Part shown: positions 1 through 11,190 of the stretch, piece after piece
Position numbering within the stretch: the first letter of the stretch is position 1
Layout of the letters: each line of letters opens with the position of its first letter
From: Echinarachnius parma
Lineage: Eukaryota > Echinodermata > Echinoidea > Clypeasteroida > Echinarachniidae
Direction: 5' to 3'
NCBI GenBank assembly: GCA_037951105.1
Contig: JBAMJV010001378.1
Span: 1-64,000 of the forward strand
Length of the DNA: 64,000 bases
Notes under the pieces: model-generated
Database searches by the model: none
What the model was told of the DNA's origin: nothing
Seen by the model: the letters and a program-made list of their open reading frames with translations, nothing else
Program-made: the position numbers and the translations under genes

Positions 1-135
1 CATCATAACTTTCGCCATAGCTTTCATCATAATTTGTATCATCATCGTCGTCGTCTTCTTCTTGTTCATCATCTTTTTCATCATCGGTAGCAGCAGCATT
101 TTCATCATCGCTATCATCTTCTTCACCTTGCTCGT
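1..135. repeat. Imperfect ATC/GTC/TTC trinucleotide repeat
   Basis: The first 135 bases are mostly CAT, ATC, GTC and TTC triplets with interruptions. This is low-complexity sequence cut by the window edge. From here to about 395 I see no gene or recognisable element. Confidence 0.7.
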
Positions 136-394
136 CCTCTCAGTCTTACAAACAGATACGCGCGCATGGTTGTTTGCTTCGATATGCTTTACAAAACGAG
201 ACCAAATTAGGAAAAAGAATTGGCAACATCCCAAATAAACAGACCAAAGCCCTAACATTCCCATGACTATATAACCACTTTCACCTGTCCGCTATAGACT
301 TTCGTAGAGATACCGATCATCCTCCGTTGGAGCACTGTTATGCAATATGTCTCGTTCGAGAGAGAAATGGGAAATTATTTGTGATTGTCCACCC

Positions 395-2040
395 CGACTG
401 ATTAAACCTTCCCGATAAGAATCGAATATACCTCTGATTATGTTGACGAGAACTATACTGATCCCAATCGAGCGAGAGGGATTTTGTAAAATGAGTTCCA
501 TACAGATTCACCGGGCGTACAGATTCACCGGGCGAACCGTTCAGAGTGGTATTACGCGATATATGGGGGAAAGGTGTATTAAGAGTCTAGAACCTAGACT
601 ACGTAGGGGGATGAATAAGTTCAGCAGGGGCTAAACTAGACTAGACAAGAATCGAAAATGCACGAGACCTTGTGTGATCCTAAACACCAGTAACCAGGAC
701 AGGAGAGTGTCGGGAGGCGAATGAGAGATCACCTAAATACCGAGCGCATGATTGGAGGAGGTTCGTTTAAGCAAAGTGATTAAATCGTTCCGATATGAAT
801 CAAGGGAGACATACAACACCTGAACACCTGACCCATACGGCAGAAAGTCTTCACCTGGTGTAGTTGGATGAGGGGAATACAGAGGGTGCAATGAATCCCG
901 TTTTTTCTAGGGGGTTGGCACTTTAGCCGTGTGATTAAATCGTATCGATAAGAATCAAGGATATGATGTATCAGACCTCTGACCCACAACACCTGAACAG
1001 CTACACATGACATGCAGGAGAGGGTCCTCACCTGTGCTGAAGAGTGGCGTATCCTGTGTCAACCAAGACCGTTGAGGGTGCAATATAGGATGCAATGAAT
1101 CCATGATGTTGGGGGATGTGCTGTCAGATGTCAGACAACCGTTCTGTTTGACGCACAGCACCTGGAAACCTAGCCAAGACACACCGTTGAGGGTCCTCAC
1201 CTGTGCTACAGAGTGGCGTATCCAGTGTCAACCCAGACCGTTTAGGGCGCAAATATGATGCAGTGAATCCATGACGTTGGGGGGGGGGGGGGGGGATGTG
1301 CTGTCAGAATCGAGGTTATATCAGACTTGTCAGATATCCTTTCTGTTTGACTCACAACACCTGGTCACCTAGCCAAGACATACCGTTGAGGGTCCTCACC
1401 TGTCATGCCTGTGCTGCAGAGTGGCCTATCCAGTGTCAACCCAGACCGTTGAGGGCGCAAATATGATGCAGTGAATCCATGAAGTTGGGGGTGATGTGCT
1501 GTCAGAATCAAGGTTATATCAGACTTGTCAGACATCCTTTCTCTTTGACTCACAACACCTGGACAGCTAGCCAATACATACCGTTGAGGGTCTTCCTTCA
1601 CCTATGCTGCAGAATCATGAGAATGGTGCAGCCAGGGTCAACCCAGATTGGTACGCGAGGATTTATACATGGGAGGGGACGTCCAGCTTGTGTCATGCGA
1701 TTAAGCCTGCACTCCGATAAGAATCGAGGATGTATTCTAGATTTCTTCTGATCCAAAACACCAGTTTGAGAACACTAAGACAGGAGAAAGTATTCACCTG
1801 CGGAGCTGCGTAGAGGAGTTGCAAAAGGCAGCCTAGACCACCTCTTTGCCTACTAGTACCTCCTTGCCTAGACGAGAAAGGCTAAGAAGGACACTGCAGT
1901 ATACGTAAAGGGGCATCTTGTGTCCCGCAGTTAAGCCATTCCGATATGAACCGGAACAACGATCATTTAAGGGGTAGCCCAGGGCCTGGCTGTGGCCTGT
2001 GATTAAACATTTCCGAAAAGGATTGCGAAAGGAGACTTGT
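395..2040. repeat. Decayed tandem array, units about 165-200 bp
   Basis: Four neighbouring units begin near 1020, 1186, 1383 and 1581. Each carries GAGGGTCCTCACCTGTGCT or a close variant, then GAGTGGC, GTCAACCCAGACCGTTGAGG, a G-rich run, GATGTGCTGTCAG and CACAACACCTGG. Flanking sequence on both sides repeats a second motif, ATTAA-Y-C-TTCCGATAAGAATC, at about 399, 778, 933, 1698, 1930 and 2001. The middle units are most alike and the outer ones drift, as in an old minisatellite growing from its centre. The G run at 1278-1294 lies inside one unit. Short open frames here contain the repeat and are not genes. Confidence 0.75.
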
Positions 2041-2139
2041 GATGAAAACAAAAATAATAATAACAACAAAAACTCGCGTGTAATGATAATGTACGTATAT
2101 CTATAGTTAGTTCAAATTATTAACGAGACAATAATTATT

Positions 2140-2334
2140 TTAAAGATTGTCATGCATGAGAATGTAGAGGGCACTATTCAAAATGCTACACCGATGTTCG
2201 TCATTTAAATCTAGGGTAATCGGTAGTGTGCGCGCACTATACATACCACTGAGCCAGTGTGTATTTCGCACCGTGCGCGTCGCGTTCGGAAGATGGCGCC
2301 GCGCAGCTGATTTAAGAATCCGAATCACCTTTAT
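2140..2334 (+). mobile_element. MITE family G, diverged copy
   Basis: It begins TTAAAGATTGTCATGCATG and ends near CGAATCACCTTTA. The interior holds GCCAGTGTGTATTTCGCACC and AAGATGGCGCCGCGC, shared with copies near 29451, 47609 and 50455. The best copy (50455-50620) has TTAA at both ends, so this is a non-autonomous DNA transposon. No coding capacity. Confidence 0.65.
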
Positions 2335-2998
2335 ACTGTGAGTGTGTGCGCGTGGGTGGGAATGTAAGTTATGTATATAAATAGTTAGTTGAATGATTAA
2401 TGAGGATTTAGTTTAATAAAGGGTCAGTTAATCAGTCAAGCCGCCCCCGCTTACACCGCCCACACCATCTTTACATTATTGTGATTCTGTTTTAACCCTC
2501 TGAGTAAAACGATCGACTTCATCGTCTTTACCGAACTATATGATTTTATTTGATTTATTATTGGTGGTCTCACAACTCGTGTATTGATAGTAATTCATAG
2601 GGGTTTAATCACAAATTTATGGAAATAAAATAATGTACCTTTATTGATTTCGAATGGTTGCACAACGCGTGCGCTTATGGTAATTCATAGAGATTTGATC
2701 ATAAATCGCTTTACGCGCACACACAAAACAAAAGAAGCTGTTGGTAGAATTACTCTTCGGGGGCAAGAACTCTTCAGTTGCTAGGCAACGGGTGGCACGG
2801 AAGTGACTATTCGTGTCTTCATTTTTGTAATGTTCTTTGTTAACATTTGAGTGTAACTCGTGTATAGCTCAAGGCAATTGCTGTATTTATTCTGCATCCA
2901 AGATGCTATTTTAAATCTCCTGATTCTGCTCGGTAATGAAACAAACCGATAGAGAAACTATACCCCCGCTAGACAGGAAGTGAGAATAATAAATTATC
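2335..2998. other. Non-coding stretch with a small tandem duplication
   Basis: No gene seen. A roughly 70-base segment ending in GTAATTCATAG-G/A-G-TTT is present twice, near 2545-2615 and 2640-2710, about 97 bases apart. Confidence 0.45.
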
Positions 2999-3000
2999 TT

Positions 3001-3250
3001 ATAAAGGGATGTAGTAACTTTGTCGACATGAGCAAACACTGACGAAGAATTGATAAAAATGTGTATCATTCTGCTCTGATTTGTCCACGCCAAGCGATGT
3101 GTGAACATATATGGTAAATGAATGTCATACATTATCAAATTATGAGCGAAAATGCAAAGTGATATTTGCTGACTCATTGCACTAACTTTTTCACAGTTGA
3201 CAGTCTACATTCCCAGGGAGACTTTCAATTCCGAATACTTCAACAATACA
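3001..3250 (+). mobile_element. MITE family A, 5' part
   Basis: It opens AAAGGGATGTAGTAACTTTG and continues with GAGCGAAAATGCAAAGTGAT, ACTCATTGCACTAACTTT and a GGGAGACTTTCAATT-like block. The same order occurs in the copies at 14911, 19078, 38810 and 58657. The right end is missing or decayed. Confidence 0.65.
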
Positions 3251-3394
3251 TATAAATGTAAAAGATATATCAAACAAACGAAACATGCTATTGGTATAAT
3301 ACGACGAGAGTTTTAAGTAAAGTTATTGAATTTTGACAATTTCGCTTAGTAAGTCGACCATGGCTCTAAACATTACTAAAGTGATCTAGTCTAT

Positions 3395-3563
3395 GGCCCC
3401 GTTGCAGAAAGAGATACAATCGAGTGTAAGTTACAATTTATCGTAAGTCAGACAATTTGCGCGTTTCAACCAATCAGATTTGCGCATTTTAATAGAACAC
3501 ATGATCTGATTTACAACTAATTGTAACTTACAATCGATTGTATCTCTTCCTGCAACGAGGCCC
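3395..3563. mobile_element. Palindromic MITE family E
   Basis: Its inverted ends begin GGCCCCGTTGCAGAAAGAGA on the left and the complement TTCCTGCAACGAGGCCC on the right. The arms extend through ACAATCGA-TGTAAGTTACAAT, about 50 bases each. The centre holds GCGCGTTTCAACCAATCAGA, including a CCAAT box. A second copy at 23069-23439 carries a nested insertion. No transposase. Confidence 0.8.
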
Positions 3564-3598
3564 TAATCTCTTTATCGTCGACTCAATATTAGTACTGC

Positions 3599-4298
3599 TT
3601 TAGGGCCATTCTTGGTCACGTGTGTGACCCAAAATATGAAATTTTTTGAAATAGGATGCTAATATTTCAGTAAGTATAGGAGGTATGATGATGTGAACTT
3701 CATATATGACTTGCATATGTTGAAGTCTTTCAAGTGTATTACAAAAGATTTTATTAAGATTACGTTACCCAAGGACAGAGGTCAAATAGCATCGGTCACG
3801 TGTGTGACTTTGCACGGGAGCATTTTTGAAGAAATTTGTTAAAACTCAATTTCACTTTGAAAATCCTGTGAGATATGAAAAGCTCAAATGTTCATATTAG
3901 TATCAGACAACATATATATATGTTTTAATGTATGTTATTGTGTGGGGATGTCTGGGTCACGTGTGTGACATACTGTACAATGTGAATGGAAATGGGAATT
4001 TTACAAATATTAGGTTTAGATAGTAACATGAAGTTCAATTGTCACAAAGTTGGTATCAACATGTACAGGAGAGTAAGAGGAATGAGCTAGCTTAATTATT
4101 TTTGGAGTTATGAATGTTTTTAAAATATTGAATTATGCAAATTTATGCAAATGAGTAATGAATTTTCAATATTTAGTGTAAAACATATATTTTATAAAAC
4201 CTTAGATATTGATCTTTCCAATAATGGAATAAAACAACAGAAAAAACAAACTTTATTTTTTCCAAAAAAGTTTCACTTTTCAAAGAATGGCCCTTTAA
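3599..4298. mobile_element. TIR element family D with three GTCACGTGTGTGAC sites
   Basis: The left end reads TTTAGGGCCATTCTTGG. The right end is the inverse, CAAAGAATGGCCCTTTAA. About 700 bases lie between, with no coding frame. The TTAAAGGG-like end fits the TTAA-inserting group seen elsewhere here. Inside, GGTCACGTGTGTGAC occurs three times, at 3614, 3794 and 3955. Each is an inverted repeat GTCAC-GTGT-GTGAC containing CACGTG, the core E-box of bHLH factors; whether anything binds is unknown. Confidence 0.7.
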
Positions 4299-4875
4299 CA
4301 CTTTGAGTGCCGTGGTCGTGACTCGACTCGAGTCTCATTGCTCAACGATTCAAATGTATAGAGTTGCTCGTAAATGTAAGTTTTGAATGATGTGTATAGG
4401 CAACCATGAGACGGCCGGCTCTGGGCCCCGTTTTGGCTGAGGTCTCAGTTATCCATTAACTTTGCTAAAATTCAACCGAAATCCGTTTGAGATTTTAAAC
4501 TTCTATTGTACCTTGTTGTTTGGCTTATGGTAACAGAATAATGAATTCGGTTCTGATTTGTCAAATGTCTACCTAACTAGAGGTATTAAAGATTGCATGT
4601 TAAAGCGTATGTAGACGCTCTCGAACGTAGTCAATAGTATCCGAGTTCGGATATTAAAATTAAGTCCTCCATATTATTCCAATTCGGATACTTTACACGA
4701 AAGATCAGGATCAAATCAGACATCGATGTTCACTATATTTTATTAGGTTAATATTGTTCTTTTTCTATGTAAGTATCGCATATCATTCAGAAGAATCTGA
4801 CAATGATTGGTATATTACCATGATTACTGAATTCTCAGATATCACTTTTGGAGTATAATCTTAATCTTAATAAAG
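4299..4875. other. Non-coding stretch, possible single transposon end
   Basis: TTAACACTTTGAGTGCCGTG at 4295-4314 resembles the left end of a TTAA-type element, but I found no matching right end. Nothing else stands out. Confidence 0.3.
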
Positions 4876-5765
4876 TTAATGTATCACTATGAGTTTTTGT
4901 ACAGAGAGTAAAGTTTTGGTCAATCTGAATTTTAGTAACCAAAACCTGCACCTTTACATTACAAACTAACAGTTATAACTCCACCATGCTCGAAAGGTTT
5001 AACAAATTACCAACGATTAAGGAAAAGGCCTGTTATCATTAAAAAAAGAGCCGTTTAAACTCAAGAGGGCGCTCTCTAAAAACTCATTGGTTTCAACCAT
5101 TTTTAATTTTTGAAAATTGTGCATGTGATGTTTTGTTAAAATAATGATTAAAGGGATAGTTGAGTTTTGGTAAAGAGGGCGCTACACAAAACATTTTTTT
5201 GTGAGATAATGAAAAACTGAGTGTTTACTTCGAAAGAGCGTACAATTTGAATGACAGAATAAACTTTATTTGATCAAAATCGGTACAGAAATGGCTGAAA
5301 TATCCATAAACATAGCCATTTGTAATATATGTGGGGCCCCACATTTATTTGATAATTAAGTTAAGCATGTTAAGCCGGGAGGTATAACTATTAGTTTGTA
5401 ATGTAATAGTGCAGGATTTGGTAACTAAAATACAGTTTGACCATAACTATACTCTCTTTACCAGAACTCACTATCACTTTAAATAGAGAGATCATCAACA
5501 ACTATTTAAAAACACCTTTTGTACATTTTTGAAAAGTGTAAGCATTTTATTTTCAATGGCTGGTTCAAAATGTTTGAATTATTGTGGGGACCCACAATCA
5601 TTACAAATATAATATATTTATGGATATTTCAGCCGTCTCTGAACCGATTTTGATCATTCTGTCATTAAAAGTGTACGCTATTTCAAATTTGACACTCATT
5701 ACCGCACAAACAAATTTTTTTTTTCATGCAGCGCCCTCTATACCAAGACTCGACTATCCCTTTAA
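4876..5765 (+). mobile_element. MITE family B, copy split by a same-family insertion
   Basis: Compared with the intact copy at 7280-7827, this has the same order: GAGTTTTTGTACAGAGAGTA, AACCAAAACCTGCACC, ACTCATTGGTTTCAACCATT, ATAGAGAGATCATCA, ATTTATGGATATTTC and GCAGCGCCCTCTATACCA, ending CGACTATCCCTTTAA. The left TIR has decayed. A 327-bp relative is inserted at 5152-5478. The final TTAA (5762-5765) also begins the next element. Confidence 0.85.
5148..5482 (-). mobile_element. Short MITE family B nested in a B copy, TTAA duplicated
   Basis: The element proper is 5152-5478, from AGGGATAGTTGAGTTTTGGT to AGAACTCACTATCACT, reversed relative to its host. TTAA lies on both sides (5148-5151 and 5479-5482). 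The intact copy near 7513-7535 shows the unfilled site, GATTAAATAGAGAG, with a single TTAA. It is shorter than the 550-bp copies and so internally deleted. Confidence 0.9.
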
Positions 5766-6199
5766 AGGGGACCACCAGGCAAAGGACAACACATTATTAA
5801 ATGTTTTGGTACCGTTTTGTGATATCCAATATATACCCAACATTTTGCAAAGGGATGTGCGATTCATAAACAAAGCAATTAATTTCCACCACTTACGGAA
5901 CCACTGCTATTTCCTGGTTCCACACGGGCCAAGCATTTGCGAGTGCGCCATTGCTTTCACGCGTACGTCAATAGAATCCCGGATGATTCGTTCGCTCTGC
6001 ACAGAGCGCTCTGGCTCTCCGCACTTGTAGTGTACGCAATTCAGACCGCATGAACGCATGGTTGAGAATGGTGATGCGTTTTCCGATTATATATTTGTTT
6101 CTGAAAACATATTTTTGTGAACTTGTTGACGGAATGGAATACTAAAGATGTTACCTTTCTATGATAAGAATATTATGTTTGGGTGGTGGTACCCTTTAA
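5762..6199. mobile_element. TTAA element family I, next to family B
   Basis: It runs from TTAAAGGGGACCACCAGG to GGTGGTACCCTTTAA, giving inverted ends AGGG(G/T)ACCACCA and TTAA at both sides. The first TTAA is also the last TTAA of the preceding B copy. The interior (about 430 bp) codes for nothing I recognise. Confidence 0.7.
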
Positions 6200-6539
6200 A
6201 GTATGGCCATGATAACCCGACATTGTTTCACAAGGGCTCCGTCATGAACTTCTAAGTTCGCAATTTTTTTGTTTATATAAAATCAAAACTATTGATTAAA
6301 AACCTTCTACTAGCTAGTAATAGATTCCACAATCATCCCTTCTATTATAATAGTATACAGTAGTATTATGGGGATTGCGTACTGCGATGCAACCAATCCG
6401 TATCCATGACAACGCTGAATCCACTAATAATCCCCGTTCTGCTTCCTGACGTTGGAATAGTAATAATACAGACATGTATTATGATTTCATCGTGTGGATC
6501 ATCAGCGAGTATGCAGGCAGTTGTATAGTTTAATGGGGG

Positions 6540-6860
6540 CAAGGTGGGGGAGGGTACTATCAGCCGCAGCCCCCCCCCCCCCCCCCCCCCCCCCCACACC
6601 CCACCCCACCCAGAGCATGTCCTCCTCCTTGTGGCGAAAAGAGCAAACACATTATACATGAATATACATAATACAAAAACAACAAGAAAAACATCAACAA
6701 CAACAACAATAACACCACCATTATCATAATCATCATCATCAACAACAACAACAATAACAACGTAATCCAATGTTTAATTTCGTCCTTCGCTTCTCCCTTT
6801 TGTGGAAGTTCTTTTTTCTCGCCCACCACCCCCCCCCCCCCCCCCCCCCCCCCCCATCAT
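6540..6860. repeat. Low-complexity block between two poly-C tracts
   Basis: Long C runs at about 6570-6595 and 6829-6855 flank AAC/ATC trinucleotide repeats. Long frames on both strands are translations of proline, glycine or valine runs and are not genes. 6200-6540 is unremarkable. Confidence 0.75.
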
Positions 6861-7278
6861 CCCATGCCCCAACTTCCTCTGTCTGTTTACCACACATGGC
6901 TATGCCGCTAGTACGAGTATAGGTATGGGACCGCTTGAATATCCGATTACGTGTTTTTTTTCTTCTATGAGAATAATGATTTTGACAGTGTTATATCTGT
7001 GCAGCGAAAAGTATATAGAAACATTGTTGTATATAAAATATACGGCAATACGTGTAACGTAATTTATAAGCGTGGCCATGCATGAATTGATAATTATGCA
7101 CACACTCGCTTTTGTTCTATTATGATTGCGCGGTTTAATGACCTGTCAGCTGTTCTCTATACCACACTGACAGGTTTGTCATTGTGATTCCGAAAATTGA
7201 ACCCTTTCCGTTTTACCGGCCCTTTAAGTTTGTATAAATTCAATTACGTTTTCTTGTTATGCTCTTTTGGCAGTTAAG
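6861..7278. other. Unremarkable non-coding stretch
   Basis: No gene or repeat family recognised, apart from a short inverted pair ACCTGTCAG / CTGACAGGT at about 7141-7174. Confidence 0.4.
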
Positions 7279-7279
7279 G

Positions 7280-7827
7280 TTAAAGGGATAGTTGAGTTTT
7301 AGTATAGAGAATACAGATTTGGTCCTACAGAATTAAGTAACCAAAACCTGCACCATTACAAACTAACTCCACCATGCTCGAAACGTATAACACATTACAA
7401 CCGACTAAGTAAAAAGTCTGTTATCATTAAAAAAGAGCCGTTAAAACTCATAAGGGCGCTCTCAAAAACTCATTGGTTTCAACCATTTTTAATAACAAAT
7501 TGTGCATAATGATGCATGATTAAATAGAGAGATCATCATTCAAAACTATTTATAAACATCTTTTGTAAATGTTTGAGAAGTGTAAGCATTTTTGATTTCA
7601 ACGGCTAGTTCACAATTATTGAATTGTAGTGGGGACGTCCCACAATCATTACAAATAGTTATATTTATGGATATTTCCGACGTCTCTGAACCGGTTATGA
7701 TCAAATAAAGTTTATTCCGTCATTAAAATGGTATGCTCTTTCAAATTTGACCTTCAGTTTTTCATTACCTCACAACAAAATTATTCCGTGCAGCGCCCTC
7801 TATACCAAAACTCAACTATCCCTTTAA
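7280..7827 (+). mobile_element. MITE family B, intact copy
   Basis: About 548 bases bounded by TTAAAGGGATAGTTGAGTTT and its inverse AAACTCAACTATCCCTTTAA. The TIR continues to about 29 bases and is nearly perfect. The interior has no transposase. A subterminal GCGCCCTCTATACC block is shared with all B copies. This copy holds the empty site for the insertion at 5152-5478. The TTAA target and TTAAAGG end match the T2/Kolobok type of MITE described in Xenopus; that assignment is inference. Confidence 0.88.
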
Positions 7828-7828
7828 C

Positions 7829-8323
7829 AAATCATGTACACTTTGCGAAAAATTGCTCTTACAATGTACTTGATCGTGCTGATATGATAATTCATTGGAT
7901 ATCAGTTGTACGCGTCTATAATCTCGCTTAAATCACAGTGATTTGCATATAAATTACTTCGGTTGTAATATTTGTACGCATGTTCAGAATTTTTCATCCA
8001 TGTCCATGCGTTTTGTCGAAACCCAAAGATACTAGCCTATAAAGTTTAATTAATTATTTGTGTTCTGGCTCTGGTTCAACAAAAAACATAATACAAATAG
8101 CCATTCACGAGGTTATAAAAAAAAAGAAACTAACAATTGAAAGTTTATTTCAAGTGGGGTAAAAAATGGAGATTATCCTCATAATATATTCATAATTTAT
8201 TGTGATTATTATTGTCACTTTTTTTAATTTATTTATAGAACCTGTTGCGTTATTGTCCCGCGTGACCCTCAGAAGTAGGCTCTATAAAGCTTTGAGGATT
8301 TTCCCTTGGCTTTTATTCGCAAT
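7829..8323. other. Unremarkable non-coding stretch
   Basis: AT-rich sequence with no supported gene or repeat. Confidence 0.4.
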
Positions 8324-8545
8324 GGCCCGTATTCACAAAAGAGGTTTGTACAGTCCATGGTCTAAACCCCTCTTTACATCTATGGAATGCCATTGTAAAC
8401 TGATGGAGAGAGAATGTAAATTCCTTACTTGTTAACAATGTTGATGGTACACATTCTCTCTCCATCAGTTTACAATTGGCATTCCATAGATGTAAACCGG
8501 GGTTTAGACCATGGACTGTACAAACCTCCTTTGTGAATACGGGCC
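8324..8545. mobile_element. Hairpin MITE with GGCCCGTATTCACAAA ends
   Basis: Two arms of about 95 bases, inverted and nearly identical, share GGCCCGTATTCACAAA, GGTTTGTACAGTCCATGG, ACATCTATGGAATGCCA and GTAAACTGATGGAGAGAGAA, around a spacer of about 30 bases. The terminal motif recurs, in looser form, in the arrays at 44196-45000 and 56844-57261. The close match of the arms suggests modest age. Confidence 0.88.
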
Positions 8546-8589
8546 ATTATGTCTAAGGTATAAGCTGATGCTAGAATATGATCGCCCTA

Positions 8590-9245
8590 CAGTAACAGAA
8601 ATAACACAGTGTGTTTGTCACAGTGTGAACATTGTGTGTTTCAAACTGTGGACCACGGTGTGAACGCAATGTGTGTATACTAATGTTAAATGTGGGCGTT
8701 AACACCCATCACAATGTGAACACACTGTGAAGAACTCTGTGAACACACTGTCAACACACTGTGATATACCCTGCGTTCATAGTGAGCAAAAGAGTGTGCT
8801 CCACTGTATATCATATGAGCAGAGTGTGTTCGCAGTGTGTTGACATTGTAATATGTGTCGACACTCAGTCTGTTAAAACGCTCGAATTTAACATGGTTTA
8901 ACACACACCCACATTGTGTTCACACTATGTTTCACACTGTGTTCACACTGTGTCACACTGTGTTCACACTGTGTTCACACTGTGTCACATTGTGTTTACA
9001 CTATGTTTCACATTGTGTTCACACTGTATCACATTGTGTTCACACTGTGTCACATTGTGTTCACACTGTGTCACATTGTGTTCACACTGTGTCACAATGT
9101 GTTCACAATGTGTTCACAATGTGTTCACACTGTGTCACATTGTGTTCACACTGTGTCACATTGTGTTCACACTGTGTCACACTGTGTTCACACTGTGTCA
9201 CACTGTGTTCATATTGTGTCACATTGTGTTTACAATGTGGCACAC
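8590..9245. repeat. CACTGTG / CACATTGTG minisatellite
   Basis: From about 8920 to 9236 the sequence is a tandem repeat with a 21-base period, TGTGTCACATTGTGTTCACAC, with CACACTGTG variants. Left of it (8590-8870) are looser copies in both orientations, such as CACAGTGTG. The unit has no stop in any forward frame, so all three forward frames stay open and translate as repeated FTLCHTV- or SHCVHTV-like peptides. Those frames are an artefact of the repeat. Confidence 0.9.
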
Positions 9246-9250
9246 ATGTG

Positions 9251-10069
9251 TTCTTTCCGGTAGGGCGGGCGGGACCGGTCCTAAAATAAATGGGTTCATA
9301 ATAATTCGAGATTTTGTGCCGATTCCCGACCGACAAATTGACTGCTAATGGGACGCATTAGTCCGTTCTGCACCTGCGCGCGCTCTCTGAACATGCTGAA
9401 CGTGCTGAACGATGTAAATAATTATGATAATTTCGGCTCTGTAAATCTGATTTTGATAATCTCCTCAACATTCAAGATTAGAGTTACTCTCCACAATGCA
9501 GGCCGTGTATATATTGAAGTATCATCACCAAAACATAATAATGCAAATGCTTGTGTATAGATACATTGCAGAATGCAATATGCATGCATGGGCGATAATA
9601 TTGTAGAAGATAAAGTAAATAAAGTAAAACCAATGAATTATACATGCCGTACATCATGATTGTACTACATAAGATATTGTACGTGTCCTGATTAATTGGG
9701 TCGGGCAAAACCAGGTTAATACTTCAACAATAATCATCTAATATAATCCAAAGCAATCGTACAAACAAGTAAAGCAGACGTGGCTTTAAAACTTGATTTC
9801 TTACACACTTTTACAAATAAGTATGTTAAAGAACAATCTCAAATTGCAATTAAGACTTACACACACGGACAGCAAAAATTGTAGAATCGTTCAATTGCTT
9901 GGTTTGTGTAAAAACTATTTTGTATGCTATACATGTACTTTGGACTCCATAACATATACATATTTTTCATCCACGCTAATAACTAATATAGTACATAAAC
10001 GATTGGTAAATTAATGGTAACACTGATTCACTAGTCGTAAGTTATCATTGAAAACTAATCGTTTCCTGT
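9251..10069. other. Unremarkable non-coding stretch
   Basis: No supported gene, RNA or repeat. Confidence 0.4.
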
Positions 10070-10236
10070 GGATATGTCAGACGTTTCTGAACAGATTTTG
10101 GTCAAACAAACGTTGTTTTGTTTCTAAAAATGTGTATGTTCTTATTTTTCTTACACTCACTTATACCGTGTACCTCGCAAAATAATTATTCTGAAGCGCC
10201 CAATAAACCATGTAAACAGTATTATCCCTTTAACTG
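10070..10236 (+). mobile_element. MITE family B, decayed right half
   Basis: GTGGATATGTCAGACGTTTC, GAACAGATTTTGGTC, GAAGCGCCCAATA and a terminal TTATCCCTTTAAC follow the order of the right half of the intact B copy. The left half is absent. A further B-like trace (TTAGAGGGCGCTTCGG, near 10550) lies in the opposite orientation. Confidence 0.55.
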
Positions 10237-11126
10237 TTAAGTTAGTAACACAATAATACTCATTTTTTCGAGTGAAGCCTTACAAATTGAGATTTGTTTT
10301 TTTTGGTGCTAAATCGTGACATTCATCGTTGAAACATTTGTTCTAATTTAATCAAACTTTCCGTCTCTCTCTCTTAATAACTCTCTCTAAGCTTCGCTCT
10401 CTCTTTCTGTATATCCCTTTATCTATATCTTTACAAGAGGCTACTGCATCTTTATTATTGCATGCACATACAATATGTGTATCGTTATTAATATCCTGAA
10501 AATAGAATAACTATAATTAATAATTATTTTTCATAAAAACAGTTCTGATTTAGAGGGCGCTTCGGAAATACCTATTTGCGAGGTAGAAGAAAATGTAAAT
10601 TATATAATTTAGATTGCAAAAGTACATAATTCTAAACACAAAAACTAATTTTATTTCATCAGATCGAGTACATACAGTAATGGCTGACATTTCCACACAT
10701 AAATTACAAACATCATAATGAAAGTTGCGGCGATTACTTTTATTAGCGACTTCATCAATACGCAATGAAAAAATCTACACAACCGTGAACATATATAGCA
10801 AAGTGGCTTGAATTTTGATTCTGAGAATAAATTCTTATTTTAGAAATAAGATCCTAGTTTTATTTTTTAAAGAGTAGGGGTTTAATCTTACAGGTGTTTG
10901 CATATCAGCGCCCTCTTGTTTTAACTGTCGAGCTTTTAGTTAAAACGGTGTTATAAAATTATTTTATCAGACTTCTTTTTGCCGTTTACGGTTAAGGCAC
11001 GTATATGGGAGATAAGTTTCAATTTAAAATGACAACATAATTATACGTTTACAGTGGCCACGTAATTCAAGATTAACACAAACGTTTCTGTGTCTTTTAG
11101 CCTGCGATGTCATCATAAAAAGGGTA

Positions 11127-11190
11127 TTAAAGGGATCTAGTAACTTTGTTGACATGTGCAAGTGATGAATGGTTGATATACAATGTAAGT
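11127..11190 (+). mobile_element. MITE family A, solo left end
   Basis: TTAAAGGGATCTAGTAACTT, then GTTGACATGTGCAAGTGATG and ATGGTTGAT, match the end of family A. Similarity fades after about 60 bases. Confidence 0.55.

Noticed and set aside
5584-6030. 148-residue plus-strand frame
   Set aside because: It starts in MITE family B and ends in family I, crossing their shared TTAA.
6366-6829. Long valine/leucine/proline frames
   Set aside because: Translations of poly-C and trinucleotide repeats.
8855-9348. Overlapping plus-strand frames of 115-144 residues
   Set aside because: They translate the 21-bp CACTGTG minisatellite in all three frames; repeat peptides only.
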